From assembly GCA_944388995.1 (NCBI GenBank), contig CALXKN010000006.1:37434-101433 (forward strand): 64,000 bases of DNA, in the 5' to 3' direction. The position numbers were made by a program, and so were the translations under genes. Position 1 is the stretch's first letter; each line of letters starts with the position of its first letter. The notes below the pieces were generated by a model. It was not told where the DNA came from and ran no database searches. It worked only from the letters and a program-made list of their open reading frames with translations. Source of the stretch: an uncultured Spirochaetota bacterium (GTDB lineage: Bacteria > Spirochaetota > Spirochaetia > JAFGXN01). This document shows, piece by piece, positions 44,673 to 54,670 of the stretch.

Positions 44673-45245
44673 TTAAACAGCGACTGTCAGCTGTAAAACG
44701 CTTTTACCTTGCCGCCAAAGCCGTCCGTAAACTTCACGGCACTTTCTGTATCCGGCAAAAACGGCCTCGGCGCGAGCTTTGTCTCCGTAAACCTTCCAGC
44801 AGCCGGAGTATTTATAGCCGAGACCTCCGTATTTCATAAAACCGGCAACGTCTTCAACCGGATACCCTAGAAAAAGTCCGATTTCATGGGGAAACTCTTC
44901 ATTTTCTGCCAGCCGCCGTTTCAGTTCTTTTATCGCATCTTTCGGATAGAGGGAGCGATAACCGCATTGATTTAAGAGAGCCGAAGCTGCCGCGGAATTT
45001 AAATCTTCTGCCAGCCGGGCAGGACGAAAGACATAAACCAACATGAAAGAAGGTGCTTTTTTCAAAACACACAACCGAATTCCGAAAGGTTTGAGCCGGC
45101 GATCCCAATCGCGTAAACCTCCGTTTGAAGGAGTAAACAATGTAAATAGAGCGGCTGTTTTTAATGACGCCAATGTCGGCGAACAGTAGTCAATCAATGC
45201 TTTTTCGATGATGCAGTTTGCATTCCGCTGCGATTTTTTACCCAT
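44673..45245 (-). CDS. DUF3793 family protein
   Basis: 190 residues, cytoplasmic. Family marks are CSPTLASLKTAALFTL near the start, RLCVLKKAPSFMLVYVFRPA in the middle and FPHEIGLFLGYPVEDVAGFM, GYKYSGCWKVYGDKARAEA, FAGYRKCREVY towards the end. The family has no established function; in clostridia and relatives it is often found beside flavodoxin and iron-uptake genes. Here the flavodoxin gene follows after 16 bases, and the shared promoter carries a palindrome over the predicted transcription start, consistent with metal-responsive repression. Confidence 0.88.
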   Translation of the reverse strand: MGKKSQRNANCIIEKALIDYCSPTLASLKTAALFTLFTPSNGGLRDWDRRLKPFGIRLCVLKKAPSFMLVYVFRPARLAEDLNSAAASALLNQCGYRSLYPKDAIKELKRRLAENEEFPHEIGLFLGYPVEDVAGFMKYGGLGYKYSGCWKVYGDKARAEAVFAGYRKCREVYGRLWRQGKSVLQLTVAV

Positions 45246-45285
45246 TCCGTTTCCTTAACCGCAATAATTTGTTTTACATTCTTTT

Positions 45286-45301
45286 ATTAGTTTTAACTAA
45301 T
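45286..45301 (-). promoter_or_regulatory. Operator-like palindrome at the DUF3793-flavodoxin start
   Basis: ATTAGTT-TT-AACTAAT has 7-base arms and lies 4-19 bases downstream of the -10 box, over the predicted transcription start. The TTAG...CTAA frame is that of DtxR/TroR/IdeR-type repressor sites, so a metal-dependent repressor is the first guess. Confidence 0.6.
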
Positions 45302-45304
45302 TAA

Positions 45305-45333
45305 AATATACAAAACAAACTATTTTGTGTCAA
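45305..45333 (-). promoter_or_regulatory. Promoter of the DUF3793-flavodoxin operon
   Basis: TTGACA (45328-45333), 17-base spacer, TATATT (45305-45310) on the minus strand. The leader is about 50 bases and ends with AAGGAA before the DUF3793 ATG. Confidence 0.85.
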
Positions 45334-45361
45334 GAGAAATTTTCGGAAAGCAGTTTCAATT

Positions 45362-47056
45362 TTATTTTTTGCCGTGCTTTTGCCGGCTGATCATGATGAT
45401 TTCTTTCAGCCGTTCTTTAAAACGGAGACGTTTTTCGGAAAAAACAGGAAATCCTTCTTCGTCAATTTCGGTATGGTAGGCGCAGGTCGCCCAAGTAGAG
45501 GGTGTTGGAGTGAAAATCTGTACCTGTTCGGGGGAAAATTTCAGATTTTTTTTGATGAAAGCGCGGGTGACTTCGGCCTCTTTTTCGGTTTCGCCGGGAT
45601 GAGCTGCCATAAAATAACAGGTCATATACTGTTTTTTTCCGAGACGACGGCAAGCATCGTCGTAGAGCTTGGCAAAGCGGAGGAAAGAGTCTGTCGGAGG
45701 TTTTTTCATTTGTGCCAGAACGCGGCTGCTGCCGCTTTCGGGAGCGGTTTTCAGCTGACCGGAGACGTGGTGCTCGGCGAGGAGATCTATGTAAGCGGCG
45801 CCCCAACGGCTGTCGGCCGCCGCCAAGTCGGGACGAATGCCGGAAGCGGCGAAAACTTTGCGCACGCCTTTTTTGCGGCGAAGCGTTTCTAATAACGTCA
45901 GCAGAGGCCGATGATCGATTTGAAGCGACGGACACGGTTTCGGGTACAAACACCTTTTATGGACGCAGGCGCCGCGTTTTTCGGCTTTCGCACACGTCAT
46001 GCCGTACATATTAGCGGTCGGACCGCCGACGTCGGTGATGATGCCGGAAAATCTCTCTGACCGAATGATTTCTTCCGCCTCTTTTTCAATCGACGGGAGA
46101 GAACGGGAAACGACGCGGCGGCCCTGATGAACGGAAATGGCGCAAAATGAGCAGTCTCCGAAACAGCCGCGATGACTCATCATTGAAAAACGGACGGTAT
46201 CCAATGCCGCGACTTTCCCTTCGATTTTCGGATGAGACGCCCTCTCAAACGAAAGGTCGCACGCCTCATCAAGCATTTCGGTTGTCCAAAAAAGCGGCGG
46301 ATTCTGAATGAGCCAACGGTCGCCGGTTTTCTGAGCCAAACGGCGGCCGGTCGGCGCTTCGCTGTTATCGGAAAAAATCTTAAACATTCGATGAAAAGCT
46401 TTTTTGTCGGCGGCCGATTCTTCGTATGACGGCAGAATGAGAGCGTCTTGCGGCGGTTCGGAGGCGATGTAACAAAGGCTTTCGAGATTGTCAACCGGGC
46501 GTCCGGACTGAAAAGAACGCGCCAATTCGCAAACGGTGTATTCGCCCATACCGTAAACAAGGTAGTCGGCTTTTGCGTCAAAAAGCAGCGGACGGCGAAT
46601 TTTATCGGTTTTGAAGTCGTAGTGGGCAACGCGGCGCAGTCCTGCTTCAACGCCGCCAAGGACAATCGGTTTTGTGTTTTTGAAAAAACGGCGGATAAGC
46701 CCGGTGTAGACAATACAGGCGCGATCGGGACGGCGGTTGTTGATTCCTCCGGGGGTAAAATCGCAGCGGCGGCGCGGTTTTCCCAAAGCAGTGTAGTTTG
46801 CTACAAGGGAATCGACGCAACCGGCGTTGACGCCCCAAAACAGCCGCGGTTCGCCCAATGCAGTGATGTCGCGGCCGTCTTCGATTGAGGGTTGACTGAT
46901 AACGGCGGTGCGAAAGCCGTGTTTCATCAGATATTTACCGATGACGGCGGTTCCGGAAAAAGGCGTGTCAATGTAAGCATCGCCGCTGACCAGAATCACA
47001 TCGGGGCGGTCCCACCCAAGAGCTTTGATTTCTTCTCTGCTGACGGGTAAAAACAC
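45362..47056 (-). CDS. YgiQ-family radical SAM protein
   Basis: 564 residues. The start is a GTG at 47056 with GGAG upstream (MFLPVSREEIKALGWDRPDV). The N-terminal part (VILVSGDAYIDTPFSGTAVI, WGVNAGCVDSLVANYTALGK, RRCDFTPGGINNRRPDRACI) is the typical UPF0313/YgiQ domain, and the cluster motif is HRGCFGDCSFCAISVHQGR with CxxxCxxC. Function is unknown for the family. It is the last gene of the riboflavin operon, 18 bases after ribBA, so FMN should also control it. Confidence 0.93.
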   Translation of the reverse strand: MFLPVSREEIKALGWDRPDVILVSGDAYIDTPFSGTAVIGKYLMKHGFRTAVISQPSIEDGRDITALGEPRLFWGVNAGCVDSLVANYTALGKPRRRCDFTPGGINNRRPDRACIVYTGLIRRFFKNTKPIVLGGVEAGLRRVAHYDFKTDKIRRPLLFDAKADYLVYGMGEYTVCELARSFQSGRPVDNLESLCYIASEPPQDALILPSYEESAADKKAFHRMFKIFSDNSEAPTGRRLAQKTGDRWLIQNPPLFWTTEMLDEACDLSFERASHPKIEGKVAALDTVRFSMMSHRGCFGDCSFCAISVHQGRRVVSRSLPSIEKEAEEIIRSERFSGIITDVGGPTANMYGMTCAKAEKRGACVHKRCLYPKPCPSLQIDHRPLLTLLETLRRKKGVRKVFAASGIRPDLAAADSRWGAAYIDLLAEHHVSGQLKTAPESGSSRVLAQMKKPPTDSFLRFAKLYDDACRRLGKKQYMTCYFMAAHPGETEKEAEVTRAFIKKNLKFSPEQVQIFTPTPSTWATCAYHTEIDEEGFPVFSEKRLRFKERLKEIIMISRQKHGKK

Positions 47057-47074
47057 GGCTGTCTCCGCACACTG

Positions 47075-48268
47075 TCAAAGCGGCAGTGTATGCCCCATTC
47101 GAAGGTTTTTTGTTTCCAAATAACGGCGGTTTTCTTTTGTGACAGCGGCGGGATGATGAATCGTCTCCGTTACCGTCAGTCCGCCTTCGTCAAGCGCTTT
47201 CACTTTATCAGGATTGTTGGTTATCAGCCGAACAGAGCGGATGCCAAGCGATTTGAGAATCTGCAGTGCCGTCGTATAATCCCGTTCGTCGCCGAGAAAA
47301 CCGAGTTTGAGATTGGCTTCAACGGTATCAAGTCCCGAATCCTGCAGGCAGTACGCTTTCAGTTTATTGATCAGCCCGATTCCGCGCCCTTCCTGTCGAA
47401 GATAAACGATAACACCGCGTCCTTCTTTTTCAATCGCTTCCATGGATCGGTGAAGCTGAGCGCCGCAATCACACCGTTTCGAACCGAGCAAGTCGCCGGT
47501 CAAACATTCGGAGTGGATGCGTACCAAAATGTTTTCACCGTTTCCGATTTCTCCTTTTACTAACGCAAAGTGTTCTTTATCATCCGATTCGGTTTGATAA
47601 ACGGTCATAGAAAATTCGCCGTAATCAGTCGGAATTGAAGCGGTCGCTTTCGCTGCGACGCTGATTTCCGTCCGTTTACGGTATTCAATCAAATCGGCGA
47701 TGGTGCCGATTTTGATGCGTCGGGCAGCCGCCCACACTTTCAGCTGCGGCAGGCGTGCCATGGTTCCGTCGTCGTTGAGAATTTCACAAATCACCGCCGC
47801 CGGCTGCAGTCCGCATAAGCGCGTCAAATCAACAGCTGCTTCAGTGTGACCGGGACGCTCCAAAACGCCTCCGTGACGGGCAATCAACGGAAACAGATGC
47901 CCCGGTTTGCGGAAATCGGCCGCCGTTTTTTTGGGATCAGCCAAATACCGCAGCGTGTTGAGGCGGTCGGCAACGGAGATGCCGGTCGTTGTGCAGCCGA
48001 AAGCATCGACCGAAACCGTAAAAGCTGTCGAGAATAGATCGTTGTTGTGTTTCTCCATCGGTTCCAACTCGAGTTCCTGCGCCCGCTCTTCGGAAATCGG
48101 AGCACACATCAAACCGCGGCACTCGCTCACCATCATGTTGACAGTTGCGTAATCAACGCTTTCGGCGGGAGCGATCAAATCACCTTCGTTTTCCCGATTT
48201 TCATCGTCAACAATCACGACCGGTTTTCCCCGCCGAAAATCGTCCATCAGTTCTTCTATCGTGTTCAT
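47075..48268 (-). CDS. ribBA: Bifunctional 3,4-dihydroxy-2-butanone 4-phosphate synthase / GTP cyclohydrolase II
   Basis: 397 residues. It supplies both precursors of riboflavin. The N-terminal DHBP synthase (to about residue 200) has VIVDDENRENEGDLIAPAES and RPGHTEAAVDLTRLCGLQPA. The C-terminal GTP cyclohydrolase II has the zinc cysteines in HSECLTGDLLGSKRCDCGAQ, then VIVYLRQEGRGIGLINKLKA and RSVRLITNNPDKVKAL. GGGAG precedes the ATG. It begins 2 bases after ribE. Confidence 0.96.
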   Translation of the reverse strand: MNTIEELMDDFRRGKPVVIVDDENRENEGDLIAPAESVDYATVNMMVSECRGLMCAPISEERAQELELEPMEKHNNDLFSTAFTVSVDAFGCTTTGISVADRLNTLRYLADPKKTAADFRKPGHLFPLIARHGGVLERPGHTEAAVDLTRLCGLQPAAVICEILNDDGTMARLPQLKVWAAARRIKIGTIADLIEYRKRTEISVAAKATASIPTDYGEFSMTVYQTESDDKEHFALVKGEIGNGENILVRIHSECLTGDLLGSKRCDCGAQLHRSMEAIEKEGRGVIVYLRQEGRGIGLINKLKAYCLQDSGLDTVEANLKLGFLGDERDYTTALQILKSLGIRSVRLITNNPDKVKALDEGGLTVTETIHHPAAVTKENRRYLETKNLRMGHTLPL

Positions 48269-48270
48269 TT

Positions 48271-48909
48271 TTAACTCCCGAATCCGTTTTCAATCAAAAA
48301 CGATTCTGTAACATCATTTGCGTCGGGTTTCAGTAATTTTTCGGCATATTTGGCGAGGATGTCGGTTTCAATATTGACTGTGTCGCCCGGTTTTTGGCTG
48401 CCGAGCCGAATGGATTTCAATGTGTGCGGAATGAGCGAAACGGAGAAGCGGCCCGGAGCTTCATCACAGACAGTCAGACTGGCGCCGTCGACGGCAATCC
48501 GTCCTTTTTTGACAATGTATCGGCTGACGGCGGCAGGAACGGAAAAAGTTATCCGTTTGGCAAATCCGTCCGCTTCAACCGAAAGAACGGATGCCGTCGC
48601 TTCAACGTCGCCCAAAACCAAATGTCCGCCGAGCGGGCTTTGCAGCGTCAGCGACTTTTCCAAATTCACAGTGTCACCGGCGCGCCAATCTTTCAAGGTT
48701 CCGATCCGAACGGTTTCATTCATCGCATCCGCTCGAAATCCGCCATCAACGAGCGCGGTCACCGTCAGACAGATTCCGTTGACCGCAATACTGTCGCCAA
48801 CAGCCGCTCCCTTTGTGACAACGGAAGCGGCGATCTCCAAACGAAAGCCGCCGTTTTCGCGGAGAATCGACCGCACCGTGCCCGTTTCCTGAATCAACCC
48901 CGTAAACAT
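48271..48909 (-). CDS. ribE: Riboflavin synthase, alpha chain
   Basis: 212 residues. The start [15 protein letters not shown] at 48909 overlaps the ribD stop (TGATG). The protein is the usual tandem of two lumazine-binding domains: first domain with GDSIAVNGICLTV and DAMNETVR, second with GHLVLGDVEATASV, VKKGRIAVDGASLTV and LIPHTLKS. It converts two 6,7-dimethyl-8-ribityllumazine molecules to riboflavin and a pyrimidine. Confidence 0.96.
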   Translation of the reverse strand: MFTGLIQETGTVRSILRENGGFRLEIAASVVTKGAAVGDSIAVNGICLTVTALVDGGFRADAMNETVRIGTLKDWRAGDTVNLEKSLTLQSPLGGHLVLGDVEATASVLSVEADGFAKRITFSVPAAVSRYIVKKGRIAVDGASLTVCDEAPGRFSVSLIPHTLKSIRLGSQKPGDTVNIETDILAKYAEKLLKPDANDVTESFLIENGFGS

Positions 48910-50030
48910 CACCACACCTTCTTTTGAAAGCGGTAGGAAACCTGACCGTCGTACAATGCCGTCTCAGCATTCGGCAGGCGCCAACCGTCATCAATGACCG
49001 ACGGAGAAAAACCGTCCATCAGCGGAACCGCCTCGCTGTCGCCTAAAATCACCGGCGCCGCAAAAATCTCTCCGGCATCAAATGCATCGGCAGCCGCCAA
49101 CGAAGAGATCAATCCGCATCCGCCTTCGACCATCACCGAATCAAAACCCCAAGCGGCCGCCGCGTCGGAGAGCGCCTGCGGCGGCAGTCGAAAACGTCCG
49201 TCTGCGGATTCAAACTCAGCAACGGTAACGCCCGCTTCGGTTAACTGCCGTCGTTTTTCCGGGAAGGCAGCCGCTGCCTTTTTTGTCGTCAGCAGATACG
49301 AACGACCGTCCGAAGCCTGCGTTACAAAGCGCAGCGACAATGGCAGCGACAGCGCTCCGTCAACAACAATCCGCGCCGGTTGATGAGCCGTTTCGTTCAG
49401 GCGGCAGTTTAGGCGGGGATCATCGGCAGCGGCGGTTCCCGCACCGACAGCTACCGCCGCAAAACGCCCCCGCAGCAAATGGACTCTCCGCCGCGCCGCT
49501 TCGTTGGAAATCCAGCGGGAGTGACCGCTGCGCGCAGCCAGCTTTCCGTCCAGCGTTACCGCCGCCTTTAAAAACAGATACGGCGAGCCGCCTTGCGCCC
49601 GCTTCAAAAACGGCTGATTGAGTTCGCGCGCCTGCAATTCGCACAAACCGCACTCAACGGCAATTCCCGCCCGCCGCAGCCGTTCAAAACCGCGTCCCGC
49701 GACCGACGGGAACGGATCTTCCATGGCAGCAACGCACCGCGCAATGCCGGCCTCCACCAACGCATCGGCGCACGGCGGCGTTTTTCCCGTATGCGCACAC
49801 GGTTCCAACGTTACATACAAATCGGCACCGCGGGCGGATCCTCCCGCTTTCCTCAACGCCGCCGCTTCGGCATGCAAGCCCCCGAACGCGGTGTGGTACC
49901 CTTCCGCAATCACTTTTCCGTTTTTCACCAAAACGGCACCGACCATCGGATTGGGATTGACAAATCCGGCGCCCCGTTCAGCCAGCTCCAACGCTCTCCG
50001 CATGAAACGAAGGTCGTCGTCCGCGCTCAT
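48909..50030 (-). CDS. ribD: Riboflavin biosynthesis deaminase/reductase
   Basis: 373 residues, bifunctional. N-terminal deaminase: [20 protein letters not shown], the zinc motif [14 protein letters not shown] and [21 protein letters not shown]-terminal reductase: [57 protein letters not shown] and [14 protein letters not shown]. It performs the second and third steps after GTP opening. It overlaps ribH by four bases (ATGA) and ribE by one codon overlap. Confidence 0.96.
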   Translation of the reverse strand: MSADDDLRFMRRALELAERGAGFVNPNPMVGAVLVKNGKVIAEGYHTAFGGLHAEAAALRKAGGSARGADLYVTLEPCAHTGKTPPCADALVEAGIARCVAAMEDPFPSVAGRGFERLRRAGIAVECGLCELQARELNQPFLKRAQGGSPYLFLKAAVTLDGKLAARSGHSRWISNEAARRRVHLLRGRFAAVAVGAGTAAADDPRLNCRLNETAHQPARIVVDGALSLPLSLRFVTQASDGRSYLLTTKKAAAAFPEKRRQLTEAGVTVAEFESADGRFRLPPQALSDAAAAWGFDSVMVEGGCGLISSLAAADAFDAGEIFAAPVILGDSEAVPLMDGFSPSVIDDGWRLPNAETALYDGQVSYRFQKKVW

Positions 50031-50488
50031 TTCAAAACGTCCGCCAAATTAGCCATTTCCAGCGCCGACATCGCCGCATCAAAACCCTTGTTTCCCGACT
50101 TTGTTCCGGCGCGTTCGACCGCCTCGGCAATCGAATTGGTCGTCAAAACTCCAAAAATCACCGGCAGTCCGCATTTGAGACCGACCGCCGCCGTTCCTTT
50201 TGCCGCTTCGGCACACACATAATCAAAATGAGGCGTCGCCCCGCGGATGACAGCGCCCAAAGTGATCACCGCATGATAACGCCCGCTCTCGGCAGCCTTT
50301 AACGCCGCCAAGGGAATCTCAAACGCCCCCGGAACCCAAATCACGTCGATGTCTTCCTCCGCCGTTTCGTGGCGCAGCAACGCATCTCGAGCGCCGCTCA
50401 ACAGCTTATTGACAATCAACTCGTTGAAACGGGCGCAAACCAACGCGAACCGCTTCCCTTTTCCGGAGTATCCGCCTTCGTAAACCAT
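50027..50488 (-). CDS. ribH: 6,7-dimethyl-8-ribityllumazine synthase
   Basis: 153 residues from the ATG at 50488 ([20 protein letters not shown]) with AGGAGG 5 bases upstream; an earlier in-frame start lies in the terminator of the riboswitch and is rejected. Motifs: [40 protein letters not shown] region, [20 protein letters not shown] and [17 protein letters not shown]. First gene of the riboflavin operon. Confidence 0.96.
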   Translation of the reverse strand: MVYEGGYSGKGKRFALVCARFNELIVNKLLSGARDALLRHETAEEDIDVIWVPGAFEIPLAALKAAESGRYHAVITLGAVIRGATPHFDYVCAEAAKGTAAVGLKCGLPVIFGVLTTNSIAEAVERAGTKSGNKGFDAAMSALEMANLADVLK

Positions 50489-50498
50489 ACTGCCTCCT

Positions 50499-50640
50499 AA
50501 AAAAAAAGAACCCATCGGGGTTCTCTTGCTCGCTTCTCACATCCGGACTGTTACCGTCGGTCACGGAATTGCACCGTATCTGTCCATTCCGGACTCGCGG
50601 ACTTTCACCGCCGGCAGGGAATTTCACCCACCCCCGAAGC
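50499..50640 (-). ncRNA. FMN riboswitch (RFN element) with transcription terminator
   Basis: Read on the minus strand, bases 50640-50530 contain the conserved RFN pieces: CTTCGGGGGTGGGTGAAATT, CCCTGCCGGCGGTGAAAGTC, GCGAGTCCGG, GGACAGATACGGTGCAATTC, CGTGACCGACGGTAACAGTC and GGATGTGAGAAG. It is followed by a terminator, stem GAACCC-CGAT-GGGTTC and a run of T (50499-50523), placed directly before the ribH ribosome-binding site. FMN binding should stop transcription of ribH-ribD-ribE-ribBA and the YgiQ gene. Confidence 0.97.
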
Positions 50641-50646
50641 GAATTC

Positions 50647-50675
50647 AGTATACGCCTGAGCGCCGCTTTTGTCAA
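50647..50675 (-). promoter_or_regulatory. Promoter of the riboflavin operon
   Basis: TTGACA (50670-50675), 17-base spacer, TATACT (50647-50652) on the minus strand; the aptamer begins right at the expected transcription start. Confidence 0.88.
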
Positions 50676-50704
50676 TCCGCCGTCAAAAAGAAGCTTCCGA
50701 TTTG

Positions 50705-50851
50705 TTTTTGGGCGCGCGCCCCTGCGGGGCGCCGGGCTTTCCGCTGCAATTCGCGGCCTCCCTCCGCCTTTCCCGCGGCAAAGCTGCCCGCTTTGCCCTG
50801 CGCCTTTTTTCCGTCGGCCGCTCATTTCCGCTTCAATCCCTCGCGCCTTCG
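50705..50851 (+). repeat. Dispersed GC-rich hairpin element, type A, copy 4
   Basis: Nearly the same sequence as the copy behind dxr: TTTTTGGGCGCGCGCCCC, stems GCGCCCC-TGC-GGGGCGC and GGCAAAGC-TGCCC-GCTTTGCC, boxes TTTCCGCTGCAATTCG and TTTCCGCTTCAATCCCTCGC, end GCCTTCG. Here no plus-strand gene lies upstream; the 3' end faces the end of the minus-strand TonB-dependent receptor gene. Confidence 0.85.
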
Positions 50852-50871
50852 CGCGCCCGAGCGGCAAACTC

Positions 50872-52746
50872 TCAGAAGCGGGCGGCGCGCCAGCCGACGG
50901 CGCAGCTCCACGAACGGGGGACAACGGAGGTGTAGTTGTGGTAGCGCAGCTCCATGCCGGCAAGGTTTTTGACGCCGAGCTCGAGAAAGAATCCTTTGTA
51001 AGAGCCTTTGACGCCGCCGCGCAGGTCAACGAACGGACGGATGTCGGCAAATCCGGAGTAAACGTCGGCGTTCAGATAAAACCGGAACCATTCGCCGCAA
51101 CCGTAGGAGGCGGCGGCGCGGAAAATATGGCGGTGGTTGAGGTCAAAGGGTTCGCCGCTGCGGTAGCGCCCGTAATTGAGTTCGTAGTTGAGGGTCAGAT
51201 CGACGGCGGAGTAGCGGCCGAAGAGCCAGGAGCCGAGAAACGAAAATTCGGCGCCCGCGAAATCGGCTGCCGGAAGGTTGCGGAAAGTGGAATTGTCGAA
51301 CCAAACGGCGTCAATGTCGCGCCGCCAGAAAGCGCCGGCAGTCAGTTCCATTGAGTCGAGAATACTGAAGAAAAAAGCCGCGTCGGCGGAGACAGCCTTC
51401 TCCGCTTTCAGATCGGGGGCGGCGGTTACATTGCCGTAAGAGTAGTAAAGCTCGCTCATTGTCGGCGCGCGGAAGCTGTTGCCGGCGGAGGTTTTGACGC
51501 CGTAACGCCGTCCGCGGTCGAAGTAGAGGGTCAGCCCTCCCCACGCCGAGGGAAAAACAAGGGTGCGGTCTCCGGCGGCAACGTCGAGACGGGCGCCGAG
51601 ATCGAAGACGCCGACGGGACGGCCGGAAGAATCCGCAAAGTCAAGTTCCAGAGCTGCCGCCGGCGAAAGCGTGGTGCGGTGACGGAATCCGACAGCATAG
51701 CTTTGCGTCAGTTCGGTTTTGATGTCGCCGCCGAAGGTGAGCTTCATCCGCCACCGTTCGCCGTCAAAGGCGCGGCGGCCGCCGTTTTTCAGCAGCATAA
51801 CGGCGGAAAAACTTTCATCGTCAAACGCGGAGCCTCCCGGGCCCCACAGCATATGATAAAAGTTCAGGGCAAAATGTCCGTCGTAGCGGGAGCGGCCGCC
51901 GCCGAGGTTTTTCAGGCTCCACGAAAGGCTGTTGCTTTGACTGAGAACGGATAGACGGCTGCCGTCGTCTTCCCAATCGGCGCTTTCATTGACAAACGAG
52001 CGGAAACGCACGCTCATGCCTTCCGTCTCCTTCGAGAGGGTTGCCCGAGGAAAAACAAGTACCGCGTCAAGAACGGTAGCTCCTCCGACGATTTTCAAAT
52101 CATAGGGATTGTATAAAACCGAAGCGGAAAGCCCGCCCGAGAGCGTCGGATCGCTTTTTGAGGTGAGCGAGAAGTCGCCCGACAGCCGGTGCCCCTCCTG
52201 CGAATTGAAAAAGTAGCGCGCGCCGCCACCGTTGCCGCCGCTTTTGGTGACAATGTTGACCGCGCCGGCAAAAGCGCCGTCTCCGTAGAGGGCGGCCGCT
52301 CCGCCTTTGACGACTTCAATGCGTTCAACGGCGTCGGCGGGGATTTTAAAGGGATCGTAGCCGCCGCTACCGCCGGGGTCGACCATCGGCACGCCGTCCA
52401 CCAGAATCAGAACCTGGTTGGAGCGGGAACCGCGCAGCGATACCGAGCCAATAGAAGAGGCAGTGCCGTTGCTGTTGATGTGAACCCCGGGAAGAAGTTT
52501 GAGTGCGTCGGCGGCTGTTTCGGCTCCGGAGGCGGCGATCATTTCGGCGTCAATCCAAGCGGCCGCCGCCGAAGCGCCGGCTTTCAGGCTCTCGGCGGCG
52601 GCGGTAACGGTAATCACCTCGGCTTCTTCCCCTCCGCTTTCGGCAACGATTCCGCTTTCCTCTCCGGAAACGGCTCCGGACGGCAAAATATCAGCCGCGT
52701 ATCCGCCGACAGCCGGCAACAACAGTAAAACCGTCCATTTATTCAA
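50872..52746 (-). CDS. TonB-dependent outer-membrane receptor
   Basis: About 624 residues. The start is probably a TTG at 52746 ([20 protein letters not shown]), downstream of GGAGG; a GTG at 52758 would directly abut that site. After the signal peptide, [11 protein letters not shown] resembles a TonB box. The plug domain is clear: [69 protein letters not shown] and [10 protein letters not shown] 22-strand-type barrel follows with [15 protein letters not shown] and the C-terminal Phe. The plug resembles BtuB/siderophore receptors; the ligand cannot be told. No TonB/ExbBD genes are nearby and no cobalamin riboswitch is seen in the short leader. Confidence 0.9.
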   Translation of the reverse strand: MNKWTVLLLLPAVGGYAADILPSGAVSGEESGIVAESGGEEAEVITVTAAAESLKAGASAAAAWIDAEMIAASGAETAADALKLLPGVHINSNGTASSIGSVSLRGSRSNQVLILVDGVPMVDPGGSGGYDPFKIPADAVERIEVVKGGAAALYGDGAFAGAVNIVTKSGGNGGGARYFFNSQEGHRLSGDFSLTSKSDPTLSGGLSASVLYNPYDLKIVGGATVLDAVLVFPRATLSKETEGMSVRFRSFVNESADWEDDGSRLSVLSQSNSLSWSLKNLGGGRSRYDGHFALNFYHMLWGPGGSAFDDESFSAVMLLKNGGRRAFDGERWRMKLTFGGDIKTELTQSYAVGFRHRTTLSPAAALELDFADSSGRPVGVFDLGARLDVAAGDRTLVFPSAWGGLTLYFDRGRRYGVKTSAGNSFRAPTMSELYYSYGNVTAAPDLKAEKAVSADAAFFFSILDSMELTAGAFWRRDIDAVWFDNSTFRNLPAADFAGAEFSFLGSWLFGRYSAVDLTLNYELNYGRYRSGEPFDLNHRHIFRAAASYGCGEWFRFYLNADVYSGFADIRPFVDLRGGVKGSYKGFFLELGVKNLAGMELRYHNYTSVVPRSWSCAVGWRAARF

Positions 52747-52826
52747 AGCGCCCGGCACCTCCGTACATTCTCAAACCGTGGCCGCGCTGATCCGCTCCGC
52801 CGCCCGTAACTTCTCCGAGTGCGTTT

Positions 52827-52855
52827 ATTATACACAAATTCCGGGGCTCCGTCAC
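52827..52855 (-). promoter_or_regulatory. Putative promoter of the TonB-dependent receptor
   Basis: TATAAT (52827-52832) on the minus strand, 17 bases from GTGACG (52850-52855) as a partial -35. Leader of about 75 bases ending in GGAGG. Confidence 0.55.
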
Positions 52856-52975
52856 CGTCTTTCCGGAATTTCGGCCGCAGAAAACGAATTTACCGGGCTC
52901 CGCCGGCAAATCCGCCCCTTTCCCTTTTCCCGATTTTGTGATAATGTATTTCATCACGGTTTTCGGGGGTATTTT

Positions 52976-54670
52976 ATGGGAGAATCCGTTTCCCGCAACT
53001 TTATCGAGCGCATCATCGACTGCGACATTGAATCGGGGAAAAACGGCGGCGCCGTCGTAACGCGCTTTCCGCCCGAACCAAACGGCTATCTCCACATCGG
53101 ACACGCCAAATCCATTAATCTGAATTTCGGGTTGGCGCGGCAGTACGGCGGCCGCTGCCACCTCCGCTTCGACGATACCAATCCCGTCAAGGAAGACATG
53201 GAGTACATCAACTCCATCATGGAAGATATCCGGTGGCTCGGATTCGATTGGGGAGAACACCTTTACTTTGCCTCTTCGTATTTCGATCAGCTTTATCAGT
53301 GGGCGGTTGATTTGATCCGCGCGGGAAAAGCCTACGTTGACGACTCGTCGGTGGAGGAGATCCGCGCCGCCCGCGGAACGCTGACAGAACCGGGAACGGA
53401 GAGCCCGTTCCGCAACCGTCCGGTTGAAGAGAATCTCGATCTTTTCCGCCGCATGAAAGAAGGAGAATTCCCCGACGGTTCTAAGGTACTGCGAGCCAAA
53501 ATCGATATGGCAGCGCCGAATCTCAATATGCGCGATCCGATTATGTACCGCATTCTTCATACCGAACATCCGAAAACGGGACGTAAATGGTGCATTTATC
53601 CGATGTATGATTGGGCCCACGGATTGGAAGACGCAATAGAGGGAATCACTCATTCGGTCTGTACGTTGGAATTCGAGGATCACCGACCGCTTTACGATTG
53701 GTTTATCGACCAATTACCGGGAGTCCATCATCCGCAGCAAATCGAATTTGCACGGCTGAATATCGACTGCACGGTGATGAGTAAGCGCAAGCTGCTGCAG
53801 TTGGTCACGGAACGGTTTGTCGACGGCTGGGATGATCCGCGGATGCCGACTGTCTGCGGTTTGCGCCGCCGCGGTTTTACCCCCGAATCGATTAAAGAAT
53901 TTTGCGATAAAATCGGCGTTTCGAAGGTCGATTCAACCGTCCATTTTTCGTTTTTGGAATTTTGTCTGCGCACCGATTTGAACCGACGGGCTCAGCGGCG
54001 GATGGCGGTTCTGCGCCCGTTAAAGCTGACGATTACCAACTACCCGGAAGACAAAACGGAGTGGATGGAGGCGGAGAACAATCCGGAAGATGCAAACGCA
54101 GGAACGCGGCTGCTGCCGTTTTCCCGACATCTGTACATCGAACAGGATGATTTTCGAACTGAGGCGCCGAATAAAAAATACTTCCGTCTGGCCCCCGGAA
54201 AGGAGATTCGGTTGAAACACGCCTATTATATCCGCTGCGAACGATTTGAAACCGATAATGAAGGAAACGTAACCGAGGTTTTCTGCACTTATGATCCGCA
54301 GTCGCGCGGCGGCTGGACGGAAGACGGCCGCGTGGTGAAGGGAACCGCTCACTGGGTCAGTGCGGCGCATGCGTTGAAGGCGGAGGTTCGGCTTTACGAC
54401 CGGTTGTTTACGGCGGAAGAACCGGGCCGACGGACGGGAAATTTCCTGGACGATTTGAATCCGCACTCGTTGGAAGTCATTACCGACGCATGGATCGAGC
54501 CGTCTTTGGCGGAAGCCGCACCGGAAGAGCCGTTTCAGTTTTTGCGGTTAGGATACTTTGTCGCTGACCGTAAAGATCACAGCAAAGAAACGCCGGTTTT
54601 TAACCGCAGTGTTTCGCTCAAAGAGTCGTTTACCAAAGAGGTTCTCGGCGGCAGTCAAACATCAAAGTAA
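52976..54670 (+). CDS. glnS: Glutaminyl-tRNA synthetase
   Basis: 564 residues. The start [20 protein letters not shown] at 52976 matches the conserved N-terminus; a long upstream extension in the same frame is antisense to the receptor gene and is rejected. Class I motifs: [20 protein letters not shown] (HIGH), [19 protein letters not shown] and [11 protein letters not shown] (KMSKS-type). The C-terminal anticodon-binding beta barrels are present ([25 protein letters not shown]). A direct GlnRS is found in only some bacteria. An extended -10 (TGA-TAATGT, 52939-52947) precedes it. Its last 16 bases overlap the convergent rluA-like gene. Confidence 0.96.
   Translation: MGESVSRNFIERIIDCDIESGKNGGAVVTRFPPEPNGYLHIGHAKSINLNFGLARQYGGRCHLRFDDTNPVKEDMEYINSIMEDIRWLGFDWGEHLYFASSYFDQLYQWAVDLIRAGKAYVDDSSVEEIRAARGTLTEPGTESPFRNRPVEENLDLFRRMKEGEFPDGSKVLRAKIDMAAPNLNMRDPIMYRILHTEHPKTGRKWCIYPMYDWAHGLEDAIEGITHSVCTLEFEDHRPLYDWFIDQLPGVHHPQQIEFARLNIDCTVMSKRKLLQLVTERFVDGWDDPRMPTVCGLRRRGFTPESIKEFCDKIGVSKVDSTVHFSFLEFCLRTDLNRRAQRRMAVLRPLKLTITNYPEDKTEWMEAENNPEDANAGTRLLPFSRHLYIEQDDFRTEAPNKKYFRLAPGKEIRLKHAYYIRCERFETDNEGNVTEVFCTYDPQSRGGWTEDGRVVKGTAHWVSAAHALKAEVRLYDRLFTAEEPGRRTGNFLDDLNPHSLEVITDAWIEPSLAEAAPEEPFQFLRLGYFVADRKDHSKETPVFNRSVSLKESFTKEVLGGSQTSK

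Larger units (their letters stand above)
50489..50871. other. Intergenic region ahead of the riboflavin operon
   Basis: No protein gene. It holds, in order, the riboswitch terminator and aptamer, the operon promoter, and a type A dispersed element that reaches to about 20 bases before the stop of the TonB-dependent receptor gene. Confidence 0.85.

Noticed and set aside
52747..52975. Cobalamin riboswitch before the TonB-dependent receptor
   Set aside because: The predicted leader is only about 75 bases and lacks the B12 box and the long multi-helix core.
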